From contig OZ024857.1 of NCBI GenBank assembly GCA_964017155.1, positions 26,423,396 through 26,487,395 of the forward strand: a stretch of DNA of 64,000 nt, in the 5' to 3' direction. The DNA is from Oasisia sp. SBJ-2009 (taxonomy: Eukaryota > Annelida > Polychaeta > Sabellida > Siboglinidae). Positions within the stretch are counted from its first letter, which is position 1, and each line of letters starts with the position of its first letter. The notes under the pieces were generated by a model, which was given only the letters and a program-made list of their open reading frames with translations, did no database searches and had not been told where the DNA came from. The translations under genes were made by a program, and so were the position numbers. This document shows positions 12,402 through 61,970 of this stretch, in pieces.

Positions 12402-14984
12402 TTAATAGAAAATACACAATTGATCTAATAAATTGCACAACAATATTACGTGGCAACGACTCCGATATTAGTAACTCGCACCTTATAATCAATGTTGATG
12501 ATGTAATGTAAATACGTATGTGTCCTTGTGGGAGTGGTTAGGCGATAGGGGCGTGGAAGGGTGGCGGATAGGAGGGAGAAGATTAGGGAGGGATGAAGAT
12601 GGAGGGGTTAGAGGGTGTTAAGGAAGCGGACTAGGGGGAAACAGGACGATGGTGTGGTGGGAAATGGTAGGGAGAAAGATGGGAGGCACACGACTTCTGG
12701 TGACGCTTACACAACAGCCTGCTACTAGACCTGCCAGCGACACAGTCAGTGACACTAACACGGCCAGTAACCCCACATGTTTTGGCCGAGCTTCCGACAG
12801 AGATTTCCGCCGCTGATGCGCGACGCTGGTAAATGACGACTCGGAGCTTACTCTTAATCCGCGCATAATCCGTTCGCGCGCTTCTCGAGGCGCACACGTC
12901 CGATCACGTGATCATGTCGTCTTCCCTTCGCAGCGGTTCGCACTGTGCGTGGTGTGCCACGTACGTGCCTGTAGAATCAGTCGACCGTCGTCTGTCGTGG
13001 GTGGTTCTCGTTCACTAGGAGCATTGCTAAGACTGCGTCGACAATAGTTTGTTTATCTACACGGAAGTCTCGGTTTACTGTCAGAATGTTAGAAACGGAA
13101 CGCTAGGAACAGGGCAATTGATTTTGGCTCTATGTATACGTGTGATGATCTGGTAAAAGTGGGTGTATATTTACACTGACAGCAACAACTGTCAAAGTCG
13201 TTTTGAAAGAGGGACGTTAATTCTTAGTGTTAAAACTCAACAGTCGTATTAGGAGCCACAAAAACTATTAAAACAACATACAGGGTATTTTAGAGAGAGT
13301 GGGTTGTAAATAACTTACCACAAGACATGAAGAAACGGTACTGAAGACACCGTATACACTGCAGGAAGAAAGCATTCATTCTCACACAGGCTGCAAGTAA
13401 TGGGAATAGATTAGTGTGGAATTCATGTTGGAAAAAGCGGGTTACAATGCTATGGTGATGTCGTTATCGCTTCACAAACACCGAGCGACGTGGATCTGTG
13501 AGTACTCGTCTAGTCGTGGGCCTAGTGCAGTTAACGGTATTAAAATGTATTCCGCCTGAATCACAATATATCCCCTACAGATACTGCACACATCGAGCTG
13601 AATGACAAGGAAGAAAACACAGACACTAACAATGGCCTCAGTAGGCCTGAACACTTTGCAGGATCCCCCAGTTAATTGTGACAGTGTGTCAAACTGTCAC
13701 TCCATCGGAATACGTTAAGTGTAGTTGTTCCATACATCATCGAAGGTGACGTGGTCATTGACCTTCTATTTGTTAGCAATTGACTGGCCAGCTCACGAGT
13801 GGTATAGTTTAATTACACATAAAACAGTTTGTCTTCTATATACTTCACCACATAAGACCTAGGATTGTTCGCTTCTTTGAGAGCTTAAAAATATTAAAGC
13901 CGTTCTGAAATGAGAACTTGTCTCCCTATCGAGGTTTACAGTGAACGTTCGCTACAACGATCGTGTTTCCCTTTTTTCCACAATAGCCGATACACATATT
14001 CTCTGCTTCCGTAGCCCTATTTATATTTTTATGTAATAATTTTATTTCTATTAAATCGACGACGGATTTAGCCAACCGCGAATGCTGAGCTTTCTCGGCT
14101 AAAAAAAGTGTGGAAAACTTTAACGTGATCCGTTTTTTATTTGAAATAAAACATGAAAAGCCTTGTTCTCGAAAAAATATATGGATGACAGATGATAATT
14201 TATAATGTTATAAAGCTTTACTCTTAGAACTTGATGATCCAGGCAAGTAATCTATGCAAGTAACATATGTAATTATGTTGTGAACTAACAACATTATAGC
14301 GTATGCTTTATAGAGAGTCTAATTATCTTCCTATTTACAATCAACATCAATACATTGATGGCTATATCTTAAACATTATGATAGTAGGTTGATGATTATT
14401 TTATTTAAAAAAAAACAGAGGATAGATTACAAAATCGGGATTTAAAAGCAATTAAAATGCAACACCATCAGTAAAAACTGCTAACATTAGCAAGAAATAC
14501 AAATAACCAGTTGACATTGAAGACAAACTATGACCAATACTAGGACGCCTTTTCTGCAACGTAATCAAGTCGCTATGACAAGACGCCCGCGTATTAATTA
14601 CGTAATACGTCTATCTGTCTGCACCTTTTGTGACGTAAGCACTACCTTTTATGTTCGACGTTCCAAGGATATAACAGGTTTTCTTTTTACGATTTTATAT
14701 AAGTTTGTTCTATGTGGGACATTGTTGTATCTCCCTGTTTTGCCGGAAAACAAGTGGATGAATAAATAGTTTCATAGAAAAACATAATTGAATATCTCCG
14801 CTCATTCCCATAAAAATACACAAAATAAAACATGGAAAATGGGAACAAATGAAAAAATTACCATGAAAACATGTCATATTCGTTTATTTTATGGGTGACT
14901 TTTTCCAGTATAAGTTTAATTTCGAATATTTTGTTTAGTCTAATATGATATTATGTCTCATAAAACGTGTATGCTTATTTAATT
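12402..14984. other. Intergenic, no gene recognised
   Basis: A purine-rich stretch lies at about 12528-12700 and a moderately GC-rich patch at about 12700-13030. The remainder is AT-rich. Only short, unsupported open frames. Confidence 0.4.
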
Positions 14985-15560
14985 TATTAATTCGAGGTAG
15001 GCCCGAGAGCCAACCATTGTGCCTACCTTATTCTGGGGTAAGCCCACTCTGGTGGTCACAACTGTAGATTTACATTTCCCTAGGCCGTTGTGAGGAGTTC
15101 AAAATGGCTGCCATCCCAAAACATCTAGTGTAACCGAAGCTACTTAGGTTATAGTCTCCCTTAACCGACTGCGGGTCGGCTGCGTAACGACGCCGAGAAG
15201 ACAGTCTGGGTGACTTTGCCGGCTTTTGAATATTATCCGGATGGGGCTAAACAATGCTGCCACCTCACGGATACTGGATAATCCTGCCGTAATTCCTATT
15301 TTATAAACAATTGCAAATTTGTATTTCTATTTATTTTTGTGTTAGTATAAGTTTAATTTTTACTAGTCCTTATAATACAGTTTTATCTGATAAGAAAATT
15401 ATTGTTATTTACTTTGTTATTTCAAATTCTGCCTGAAAACCAATCAGCGTCTCTACCCTAATCTGGGTAACCGTAGGGTAGCCGAGGCTACTCAGGTTAT
15501 CGTCTGAGCGACAACTGGTGCTGCCACCTCACGGAGCCTGACTAATTGAGACTATTCTCG
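14985..15560 (+). repeat. Dispersed repeat, copy A (unclassified)
   Basis: Shares many blocks with 37730-38150: the cytosine-rich CCTTATTCTGGGGTAAGCCC block, GGCTTTTGAATnTnATCC, TGCTGCCACCT, AATCCTGCC(G/A)TAATTCCT and CAATCAnnGTCTCTACCC. The order is partly duplicated within this copy (15030-15290 and 15420-15545). No coding capacity and no obvious termini. Possibly a non-autonomous element. Confidence 0.7.
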
Positions 15561-16299
15561 TGGTGAAGGCACCGCACGGGTGCGCCACTTATGCAGACAC
15601 GCGCGCGCTCACGCACGCACACAACGCGAGTTCATCAGTTTGATATCAACATTTTGAAAATAATCGACCATATGACGGGCGGGTCAGCAAATATACTATT
15701 CAAGTTTTCAGTTATCTCATAGGCAAACATTTTCAATAATTCTATAGTAGTTGTTTGGGAAACAGAAAACCTCTAGAGTCTAGTGTCACCACAATAAGTC
15801 TTATAAAGAACCGGCTCCAGTGTCAGTGCCAGTGGCCTTCTCTGCAGAATCGCAGTGGAAGGGAGCAAGGCTAAGCATATACTCCACAAGATCATCGGAC
15901 ACAAGCAACAGTCGACCGCTCCAAGCTCCTTCCAGCTCCGAACAAATAAAGAAAAGGACACACACAGTAGCTGTGCCAGATTCAGTGCAGAACGAAGTAC
16001 AGACTCCATTTCTTTCTCCCGAAAAACTGTTAGACATGAATTAACTGCCTGACACAGCTGTGGCTGCCAATAACACTTTCAAGGCAAGGGTATCATAAGT
16101 GTAGAACCTCTATAGTTAGATTAGGTTGGAGGAGTGATCCTTTTTATTTATTTATTGTTCCCAGGTAAACTGACATTCGTGCAATGCGTGACGTCAGAGT
16201 AATCAAGGAAGAGAAGAAGAAAACGCGTAGAGAGATGTTCACAAATTAAGAAGCAATAACAAGAAGAACAAAAGTAGAAGTATATATATATATATATAA
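15561..16299. other. Intergenic, no gene recognised
   Basis: Open frames near 15773-16052 overlap on both strands without recognisable features. A short (TA)n lies at 16279-16298. Confidence 0.35.
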
Positions 16300-17060
16300 A
16301 ACAGTGTCTAATTTGCAAGAACTGACTGTCATGTTTACGTGAGGATGTAGTGTCATTGTCTTGATATAGTGATCTAGCGGGATATCTATAAGGTTATGTT
16401 CCATCTTGTATATAATGCTAAGTCTTTTAATTTTTCGTCTTGTTTGAAGGGTGTCCCATTGGAGGTCTTTAAGAAGTTGGGTTACTGTTCCTGTCTCTAG
16501 AATAGTTTTGTGTGCAAAATCTGGCAGCTTGTCTTTGGATTCTTTCTAAGGTTTTGATATGTTTTAGGCAATGTGGATCCCATGATGCTGACGCATATTC
16601 AAGTATTGGTCGGACAAGGGTTGTGTAAGCTATAGATGTAATGTGGGTTGGGCATTTATTTAGATTTCTCCCAATGACTCCTAGTGTCTGTTGTGCTTTC
16701 TTAGTGACTGAGTTGCATTGTGTTGTCCAATTTAAAGTATTTGATATTTGTACTCCAAGATAACAGTGAGATTGAACAGATTTAAGTTGTTGGCCACAGA
16801 AGGTGTAGTGATTTGGTGTCGGTTTTCTTGAGGCTAATGTCATTGTGAAGCATTTGGTGGGATTGAATTTCATAAGCCAAGTGTTTTGCCATTCCTCGAG
16901 TTTGAGTAGATCATTTTGGAGGAGAGAAGTGTCATTGTTGGATTTAACTGGTAGATATAGTAGGCAGTCATCTGCAAAAAGGCGAACACTTGAAGTGAGA
17001 TTATTGGGTATAGGTCATTTATGTATAGTAGGAAAAAGATGATGACTGGCATAGAAGTAC
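16300..17060 (-). mobile_element. Non-LTR retrotransposon (LINE) fragment, RT C-terminal part
   Basis: Reading down the minus strand there is a degraded reverse-transcriptase catalytic region near 17040-16900: a YINDL-like segment, then FADD-like residues spread over shifted frames. An open stretch from 16873 to 16469 follows with typical post-catalytic LINE residues (MKFNPTKC, YLGVQISNTLNW, LVRPILEYASASWDP, LERIQRQAARF). A frameshift near 16472 moves the rest (QLLKDLQWDTL, RRKIKRL) to another frame, running to about 16300. The element is 5'-truncated and inactive. The post-catalytic pattern resembles the Jockey/CR1 group; the clade is not certain. Confidence 0.9.
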
Positions 17061-19239
17061 AGCGATACACAAGCAATGTGCCAATATTTGAGCGGCAGAT
17101 GGCGGTTCCATAATTTCATGGATATTGCTCTGAGGCCAAACGCATGTGTGTCTGTGTGTGCATGCGTGCGTGCGTGCGTGCGTGTGTTGATGGTTCGAGT
17201 ACATGTGTTGGGTGTAGTTATGAGGGTGATCAATTCTGTTGGATATATATGTAATGTGCTGGAAACTCGACAGGAGGCTGATATTAAATGTATGGTAGTA
17301 GATTTCGTAGAACCAATGGTGCTTGTTGAATGAGGCGATGTCACCGTAATGAGCCTCAAATTCCCAATTTAGTTGCCCAGGTAATGGGAGGAGAAAAACC
17401 TTGCAGAGGCTGACTCACCTGCTCAAAGAACATGTTTAACCCTTACAAAACTACCATTTAGTGGTATTTGAGTGTGTCGTGTCGGAGGGATATTTGAATA
17501 CAGTAAGTTCAAACACCACTGAATGCACCCGTGACACCTGTAATTTATCACTGAATGGTCCAATGATACTGAATGGTATTCAATGTTATTCAGTGGTACA
17601 ACATTGGCCCTTTTTGTAAGGGCTGTCTGACTGCCTGTAACTCAGTTGCTGAATATAATTATCTGGCAAGGAGTTGATGTCATTCAGCGTCATGTTAATT
17701 TTCACTGCGGGTCCCAGTTGCATTTTGTGGATTGCGTTTGCTTGGGAATGCGCTGTAAGCAAACTCACTTTCAAATTGGTATGGCAATCGACTCCACCAA
17801 GTATTGTAACTCACTTGTTCCTATCTCTATAGCCAGTCTATTCTACGAGTGGTGTGGTAGCTGTAAGCCACTCTCAGTTAGTGATTCACAATTATGAATA
17901 TAATAATTAGACAATCCCTATGTACCTAAACAACACAGGAAGGGCCAGTATTCCATTGCGCAAAGGAACAGTTCAAGTGGGTGACATCTTCACTGTGACA
18001 AAAGGTGCATACGTTCTACTGGTTGTATCAGGGCTATCTGCGTGAATGAAAATATATTTTATTGTTTTCCGGCAATTGTAACTACTTTTTTAAGTTAACA
18101 AAAAACTTCCAATTGGACCCCATTGAGTTGCACCAGGGGCACTTTCGATGATGGGGGCACATGCAATTCCTTAGATCTGCCTATGATACTTCTAAACTGA
18201 ACATTCATATCTAGCGTGCCCAATAACCAAACTGTTCTTACGTATTTGTGGCAACCTAAGCTGTCCACATCTGCATTTTAAATGTCTGATGCTTTTGTTT
18301 CTCCTCAGGACCACAACTCAACTCATCAGGGATGATGGTATTGTCTAGCATACATTACAGCCCGTTGTCAACCTGTTGTCAACTGTCAACCGTCATTTTG
18401 CGATGACTCACCAGACACAAACACATATCTCTTAAAACCCATAGGGTCAAGCATCGTTTATTCATGCACATGTCTGCATGAGATACTCCTGTCTGCAAGC
18501 ATGTCAGTGTGTGCGCATACGTAAGGTGACAGCAATGCCAAAAGAGGCAACATACAACACTGCAGTCGCCGGTAAGTATCACTTATAAATATAAGGCCAT
18601 TATAACAATATGTCTACCAACAACCTGTAGATACAATGTATGGATATGTTCTGCCTAATGACTACGTAACATAACTGCCGAATGTGTACAAAAACACTAA
18701 AATGCAGCCGCATGAATATAGGTTGTGACAATTAACTTCAAGCACTGTAAGAAAAACAACATCTACTATCATGCTTTTCCGAGTACATCCATTAATTGTG
18801 AAATCTGAATGTAAAATCACAATGGTAAAATCCCGGGTACAGGCATGTGCATGTGTATAATCAATGCAATACAGATTCGCTGGTTCATAACCAGGTTTTG
18901 CCTCTTGTAAACTACACGATTCATTGTACCAGCTTCATAAATTGGTAGCTATTTTTTCACTGTAGGATGAAATAGACACTGTATTTACATATTCCAAGTG
19001 GCATATTCACAGCAAGGGTCATGATACTTGGAATCCCTCCCCCCATTACCAAGCACTGTGACTGCAACAGTGGCACAGCACATGCACTCTGAAACAGTCA
19101 TACACTGAACATTCATTCTACGACAGCAGCTCATAGTTTCATTTCAAGACACAAATTTTCAATGTGAAAAAGCATGTAATGACTATTCATCTTGAAATGT
19201 TAAGTAGAAATACACAGTAAATGGCAACAACACTTGAAC
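17061..19239. other. Intergenic, no gene recognised
   Basis: Small (GT)n and (GCGT)n tracts at 17145-17185. Otherwise unique, without recognisable genes. It may hold the distal 3' UTR of the minus-strand phosphatase if a downstream poly(A) site is used, but I see no direct sign of that. Confidence 0.35.
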
Positions 19240-20235
19240 AGCAGTGCCACAATGAATTGCTCTTGTAGGACACAACAGAAGTGCCTCAAGGAAGGAACTA
19301 TTCTTGTAAGACACAACAGAAGTGAGAGAAGGAATTGCACTTGTAGGACACAACAACAGAAGTGAAACAAGGAATTGCTCTTGTAGGACACAACAACAGA
19401 AGTGCCACAAGGAACTATTCTTGTAGGACACACCAGAAGTGAAACAAGGAATTGCTCTTGTAAGACACAACAACAGAAGTGCCACAAGGAACTATTCCTG
19501 TAAGACACAACAGAAGTGAGACACGGAATTGCTCTTGTAGGACACAACAACAGAAGTGCCACAAGGAACTACTCTTGTAGGACACAACAGAAGTGCCTCA
19601 AGGAACTATTCCTGTAAGACACACCAGAAGTGAAACAAGGAATTGCTCTTGTAGGACACAACAACAAAAGTGCCACAAGGAACTATTCCTGTAAGACACA
19701 ACAGAAGTGAGACATGGAATTGCTCTTGTAGGACACAACAACAGAAGTGCCACAAGGAACTATTCTTGTAAGACACAACATAATTGAGACAAGGAATTGC
19801 TCTTGTAAGACACAACAAGAGAAGTGCCACAAGGAACTACTCTTGTAGGACACAACAGAAGTGAGACAAGGAATTGCTCTTGTAAGACACAACAACAGAA
19901 GTGCCACAAGGAACTACTCTTGTAAGACACAACAGAAGTGAGACAAGGAATTGCTCTTGTAAGACACAACAACAGAAGTGCCACAAGGAACTATTCTTGT
20001 AAGACACAACAGAAGTGAGACAAGGAATTGCTCTTGTAGGACACAACAACAGAAGTGCCACAAGGAACTATTCTTGTAAGACACAACAGAAGTGAGACAA
20101 GGAATTGCTCTTGTAAGACACAACAACAGAAGTGCCACAAGTAGTTGTTTTTGTAAGACACAATAGAAGTACCATGATGAATTGTTCTCGTAAGATACAA
20201 CAACAGAAGTGCCACAAGGAACTGTTCTCGGCACG
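19240..20235. repeat. 77-bp tandem array
   Basis: About 12-13 head-to-tail copies of a 77-bp unit built from two related halves of about 38-39 bp, each containing AGGACACAACA and GGAA(C/T)T(A/G). Minus-strand frames shifted by exactly 77 bp repeat the same peptide, which is an artefact of the array. Confidence 0.95.
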
Positions 20236-20654
20236 GTACAAAGTACATTATTCAGAACATATTATAAAGTCATCCCAGTACAGTTATGATCCAGCCTTAA
20301 ATGGGTTCAACACTTTGCACTAGGAGGCAACCTTTGACTAGATACAGCAAATGGCAGTCAACATTTCTTGCCATCCACTGCTACAACCATATATCACACA
20401 ACTCTCAGCTTCACTAGATTACTATCCCTTGCACAGTAATTACTTCAGTAAACAGCAAATATACAGAGAACAAACTCCGTCCCATGAAGACTATAGGTGG
20501 CTGGTGATGAATCTGCTTCACACAAAACATTGTATCGAATACAAAGCAAGCAACACTTGATGCAGACAGCAAAAATACTTGCCAACTGTACAATTAGTTT
20601 GAGAACAATTCCCAAGAGACATCTTTATGCATGGCGACATCAACACCAACATCC

Positions 20655-20660
20655 TTTATT
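20655..20660 (-). terminator. Candidate poly(A) signal of the phosphatase gene
   Basis: TTTATT on the plus strand is AATAAA on the minus strand, the first seen after the phosphatase stop codon. It would give a 3' UTR of about 0.6 kb. Confidence 0.35.
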
Positions 20661-21271
20661 CCACTACAAGACTCCAACCCAAATCATCAAATCACCAATA
20701 TATCGTCAACTTAAATTGTCTTATATTGCTATTAACTGTTACCATGGCAGTAAAGGTTGCATAACAACACTGTTAACTGAATGTACAAGATTGAAAACAT
20801 CAAATAATTTGGGCAGCTTAACTTTCCAACTATGTCGGTGTCAGTCGAACCACAGATTGCTGTTCATTCTCTAAACACAGTGAGAGTCACACTGACATCA
20901 CCTCATTCATAGTCAGCAACAAACTCAGAGAAACTGATTCTTAAACATCCTCCACTGTAGGAGCATGAAAAAAATAACAGCAATTAACAAATTTTAAAAA
21001 GTCTGTACAAACCCCTCCCATATACAAATGCAGTGTAACGCAATTACACGGTAACAAAACGAAATGATGACTTTGTACGGGAAAAGTTCAGATCAACAAC
21101 CGCAAGCACATCCCGGCAATGACTCCTTGTGACAGCCGATGCACTCCAGCGCCTTCAGATCACCAGTCCTCAGTGTCACGTGAAATAGTTTCCCCCAGAC
21201 CTCTCCAACACCAGACTGGCACAAGTGCCTGAATTATGAACGCAATGCTCGGGCCTCAGCACGTGTTTCCA

Positions 21272-57697
<36,426 letters not shown>

Positions 57698-59357
57698 GTT
57701 GACATTTGCGGTTGGGATTGGTTTGTGATTACGCAGTACGACTATCGTTGTACAGATGCCAATGCCCGCAATAATATAGTTCCCATTTTACTTCACTCAA
57801 ATATATGATGTAAGTGGAATAGACATTTTGCGTATACATTATCTTCAAATTGAGATGTTCTTGTGTGTATTTATTCAACTATGAAGCATTTTCAATATCA
57901 TTTAAAAATTGTAAACATGCGGATGAATTCCGACATTTGATCTCAGGGTTGTAAACATTCTAACAAGCGCCCACTAAACACGGGGTTGATAATGTCGTCT
58001 GCCACGTGTGGTCTGTTAGTGCATGCGTAATGTGAGTTAGTGAATGCACAGATACATTATTCGGATCATAAGTTTATTTGCAGTAGTGATATGCCCGCTA
58101 GACAGTCGGGTAGTTTGCCGGCAATAAATCCATTCATGCAAGATGAAAATGAGCGCTTATTCTATAAGTTGCTGTGAGCATGCGTCAGATAATGTTGTCA
58201 CCCCGTGCAACGTTGACACAACACGTTAACTCGGTCTACATGGCAATAATGAATGTTTTGTCTATGGCTGTATGATTCTGTATGTACACAATAATTTAGT
58301 TGTGATTTAAATAAATAAGATTGGTCTTTATAAATAAAACAATTACTTTATGAGTTCTTGGACAGATTGTTTTTTTATTTGTTGACCATCAAATAATTGT
58401 TTTTAGATTTCCACCGTTTTTTTCATAATACATAATTTTATGGCTGTGTTAATTAGCCACAGTAAATTGGCTAGAGAAATATCAAGCTGGGGTGGTTCAT
58501 CATTTCATAATTTGTTACTAATATTCCATCATAAACTCTCATTGAACCAGTGTTTTTTGGCAATTGTTAATTATCAATTGACCCCTACTTACTATACTTA
58601 CATACATTAATTAGTTCAGCTAAGTTAATTCATCTGATTTCTACATATATTCCCTAGGTAATATTATTATTTTAGTATATTTATTTAATTACATTATTGA
58701 TTTGTATTCTGCTGATATTAATATTTAGAAATATTACAAGGCATTTTATTTTTAATTACAGAATATATAGTGTGTTCTACTCTAAATTGCCATAAACAAT
58801 TGCAATTGGTCTGGTGCTGTATTAACAAAAACTTCTTATTATTAATATTACATCTACATAATTGTTGGCCTTAATCTCAAAATAATTCCTGGTGCTACAG
58901 AGAAGTAGGTCAGAATGTGTGCATCTGTCCATCATTACAAGTTGATGTTAAATAACTATGTTATTTAGTAGGAATGCTATACCTAACAACATTAAGACAT
59001 CTGCCTGTTTAGCCACCTTCAAGGCACGCCTAAAGACACATTTCTTTCTGACTGTTTTTGCGGCTTAGTTTAAAGTTTGTGTACTTTTATCAATATTTTA
59101 TTTAACCTATTTAAACATATATATATTTATTCAGCTTCAATAATTTGTGTCATATATTTATATTTTTGAAATAATTGTCTATATATGTTACTAGTATATT
59201 TGTGTTATTCTTCTAGTGTGTATTTGTATTTTAGGAATTTAATGTAAGCAAAGCGCCATGAACAGTTTGAAATTGGATGTGGCGCTATATTAAATAAAAT
59301 ATATTATGTTTATTATATTATTACATGGTTTGTAAATCAAACTTGTCTTTTTTGTAG
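57698..59357. other. Shared 5' region between phosphatase (-) and VHL (+)
   Basis: The two genes start head to head here. Promoters and the VHL untranslated 5' exon should lie in this interval, but I could not place them with confidence. CACGTG at about 58004 is an E-box-like site. The right-hand part is LINE-derived. Confidence 0.4.
58950..59325 (+). mobile_element. LINE 3' tail fragment
   Basis: Encodes a FKARLKTHFFLTVF-like end of CR1/L2-type ORF2 followed by stop, an AT-rich stretch and a GCGCCATGAACAG / TGGCGCTATATTAAATAAA end. It lies about 30 bp upstream of the VHL coding-exon acceptor. Confidence 0.7.
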
Positions 59358-59719
59358 ATGTGTCTCAGCAGATGTACATCTTGCACTTAGACGTCCCAGT
59401 GTCATGAGTGTTGGTACCAATGGCGGTGAACAGCCAAGGTCAATCCAGTCACAGCAGTTTTCGTACATCAGATTTATCAATCGGACACAACAAACTGTCG
59501 ATCTGTTCTGGATGAATTATGCTGGCGAGAGGGTGAAGTACATAACCCTACAGCCAGGGGGCCAGTTTTCAGTGGAGACTTTCGCAACACACCCTTGGAT
59601 ATTCCGGGATGCGATATCGGGATACCCGCTACAGGTCGAGGGTCAGGAGGTGTTCTACCCCCAGCCGTGGGACCCAGGACACAGCAGACAGTGTAAAGAC
59701 GTCTTCATTGATCTTTCAG
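59358..59719 (+). CDS. VHL: VHL first coding exon (beta domain)
   Basis: Acceptor CTTTTTTGTAG at 59357/59358 implies a separate upstream untranslated exon. Coding starts at 59404; donor TTTCAG/GTATCC at 59719/59720, phase 1. The open frame running on to 59829 past the donor is intronic. Confidence 0.9.
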
Positions 59720-60683
59720 GTATCCGTGTTCAAATTGCTCTCAAAAAGGAGCATTCATTAGTCCTGGGAGGTGTTCTCAAAACGAGCTGGCCACTATTCG
59801 CTATTTCATCAATTGCCCTCCCCAAATAAATTACGGCTGCTTCTTTAAAATATTCCTGATAATAATAACTATGAGACTAATATGATAGCCAGTTATACAA
59901 ATTGTAAATCCCTGCATTCTACTTGTCTTAGTAATATCAGCCACACGGAGCCACATCTTGTTTTGACATTCCCCAGGTGGCGCCACAGTCTTGGTGCCAG
60001 TCTACACTTGGATTTACATCAGTGCACATAATAATATTATTCATGCAGATTTACACCAGTGCACATATTATTGCAGGACAATCCAAAGTATGGCTATTTT
60101 AACACAGGGTATTGAAAATTGATTGAACATCTCAAAGATATGCTTTTAAAGTTGAATTTAATACTATGTAATTGCCTGGTATCTGTAAAATATAGCATTT
60201 CTACAAATATGATTGACAAGCTTTATCTATATTATAAAAAATTGTGATTTCAGATAAATAATTGTATAACTGTTTCCAGTTATTTGCATTTTGTAAACTA
60301 CTCCATTCAGCTGTTAAACTACAAACAATCATATATTACATCATACATATCTAACCCCACTTAAAACACATTTAACATATCAAAATTTGTGTAATCCTAA
60401 AATTTGTCAAGAAACATATTTGATAACACATCTTTGATATGTACCCATATCTGAATGGAACAGTCTACAAAATGCAGATGGAAACATTATTTTGATGTAC
60501 AGCTTGTTTCCTGTTTCAGTTTACACCTTGAAGGACATATGCAAGCAAGCTGTGAGCAGCCATTACACACCAGAGCAACTCAAGAAACTGGCGCCCACGA
60601 TACCCCCAGACCTTCTCCTTGAGCTAGTACACAGAGACCCGTCTGTCCCCGGCTACAGCGTCTCTCCGTACTATCAAATCTAA
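59404..60683 (+). CDS. VHL: von Hippel-Lindau tumour suppressor homologue (pVHL)
   Basis: Two coding exons join in phase (105 codons plus G, then TT) to 159 residues, shorter than human (213) and fly (178) proteins. The beta domain (about 18-105) shows FSYIRFINRTQQTVDLFWMN, YITLQPG and HPWIFRDA. The hydroxyproline pocket is largely kept: Tyr46, Thr59 (Ser in human), His63 and Trp65 align with human Tyr98, Ser111, His115 and Trp117. The alpha domain begins VYTLKDICKQAV with a good Elongin-C BC box (TLKDICKQA, 108-116) and has a short tail ending SPYYQI. Known role: substrate receptor of the CUL2-Elongin B/C ubiquitin ligase that recognises prolyl-hydroxylated HIF-alpha. The ATG at 59404 is preferred because an upstream ATG at 59358 stops quickly. 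No acidic N-terminal repeat region is present. Confidence 0.96.
60520..60683 (+). CDS. VHL: VHL second coding exon (alpha domain)
   Basis: Acceptor CCTGTTTCAG at 60519/60520. It starts exactly at the VYTLK that also starts the last exon in vertebrate VHL genes, a conserved intron position. Stop TAA at 60681-60683. Confidence 0.95.
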
Positions 60684-61970
60684 CATGTGCAATTTAGTTG
60701 TTATCGCAATGTAAATAATGTTTTTGTTGAAACATTTTTTTACAAAGTTTACGTTTGTGATGTTACACTTGGTGTAAGATGTTTAACATGAACATAAAAT
60801 GACTCAACTGGTCTACTCTGGTAGGCCAACATGTAAATGGGTGCACATCAAAGATGTTTTATAGATTGCTTTTACAGATTAATGATTACACACATTTTTT
60901 AAATGTTATTTTTAATGTAGATATGGATTTGTTCGATGTAATCTACAGATGTTTGCCATAAGTAGTAAGATATAGCTATATTTAATGTGGCATGTGCTAC
61001 ATATAACAATTCACATGGTCATTGCTTCAGTGACCATGTAGGGAGAACATACCCACTAACTCCTACGAATAGTGGCTGAATGTTTTACCAACAACAGCCA
61101 TTAAGTTGTTTGACTAAACGTGTAAAGTACAATGTTTCACATCTCTGAACTACTATATTGTGGTAATGGAATAAAACTTAGTCATAAAACCATCACATTT
61201 GGTGTAAACTGTTACACAGACTGTAAAATTACCTTGATTGCCAAACGGAGCTTTACAAAAATAATTGTACTTTATGTTCATGATTAACAGTGTTCGTTCT
61301 GTACAATCAAGAACTGTCAGCAATTTCTGTCTCGGTGGATTCACTAGAAGTCAGGAGTTAGTGTCATTGGAAGATAACATACTTGGAGACTGATCAAATG
61401 GCCACTGAAGTCATTTCTACAGTTGAGATTCTAGTCAGAATAACATGGGAACTATGCAACAAATTAACTCCTGTTCAAGATTAAACGTAACTTTGTATGT
61501 TCACTGTTATCAAAACTAAATAAATATTACTTGTTCTTACTCTTAGCTTTTGGATGTCTACTCTCACATCATTTCTGTTTACATAAGTTACTCAGTTTTG
61601 AGTTCAGTTACGGTTCACCAAACTTGGGTATAACTACATGAAGACTGTGCTATCTACACAAAATTGCATGGAACAATCACATGATGGAGAGTTACAGTAT
61701 AATGCAGTACAGATCAATTGTTCTTCTATAAGAGTTACAAATATTAGGATTTCATATTACTGCAGCTACCCAGGTACACTAATGGAGATAGGAAGAGGAG
61801 ACTGGTACTGAAAATTAATCAGATATGGGCTCTCAAAAATACAGGGACATGATGGGAAGTTAATTAAGACCCCTACGGTAACATTATACAAAAATAAGGA
61901 AATTACAATTAACAAGAGGCATTTAATTCAGAGTTACATATATTGATTGGTGTGGCACATTCACACACGT
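60684..61970. other. VHL 3' UTR and convergent intergenic space
   Basis: AT-rich; no gene recognised. VHL (+) and the TMEM126-like gene (-) meet tail to tail here. Confidence 0.5.
61170..61175 (+). terminator. Candidate poly(A) signal of VHL
   Basis: AATAAA about 490 bp after the stop; another AATAAA at 61519-61524. Confidence 0.4.

Noticed and set aside
19183..20248. Repeated minus-strand 74-codon frames
   Set aside because: They are offset by exactly 77 bp and mirror the tandem array.
59720..59829. Extension of the VHL frame past residue 105
   Set aside because: A consensus donor at 59719/59720 and the conserved VYTLK exon at 60520 show that this part is intronic.
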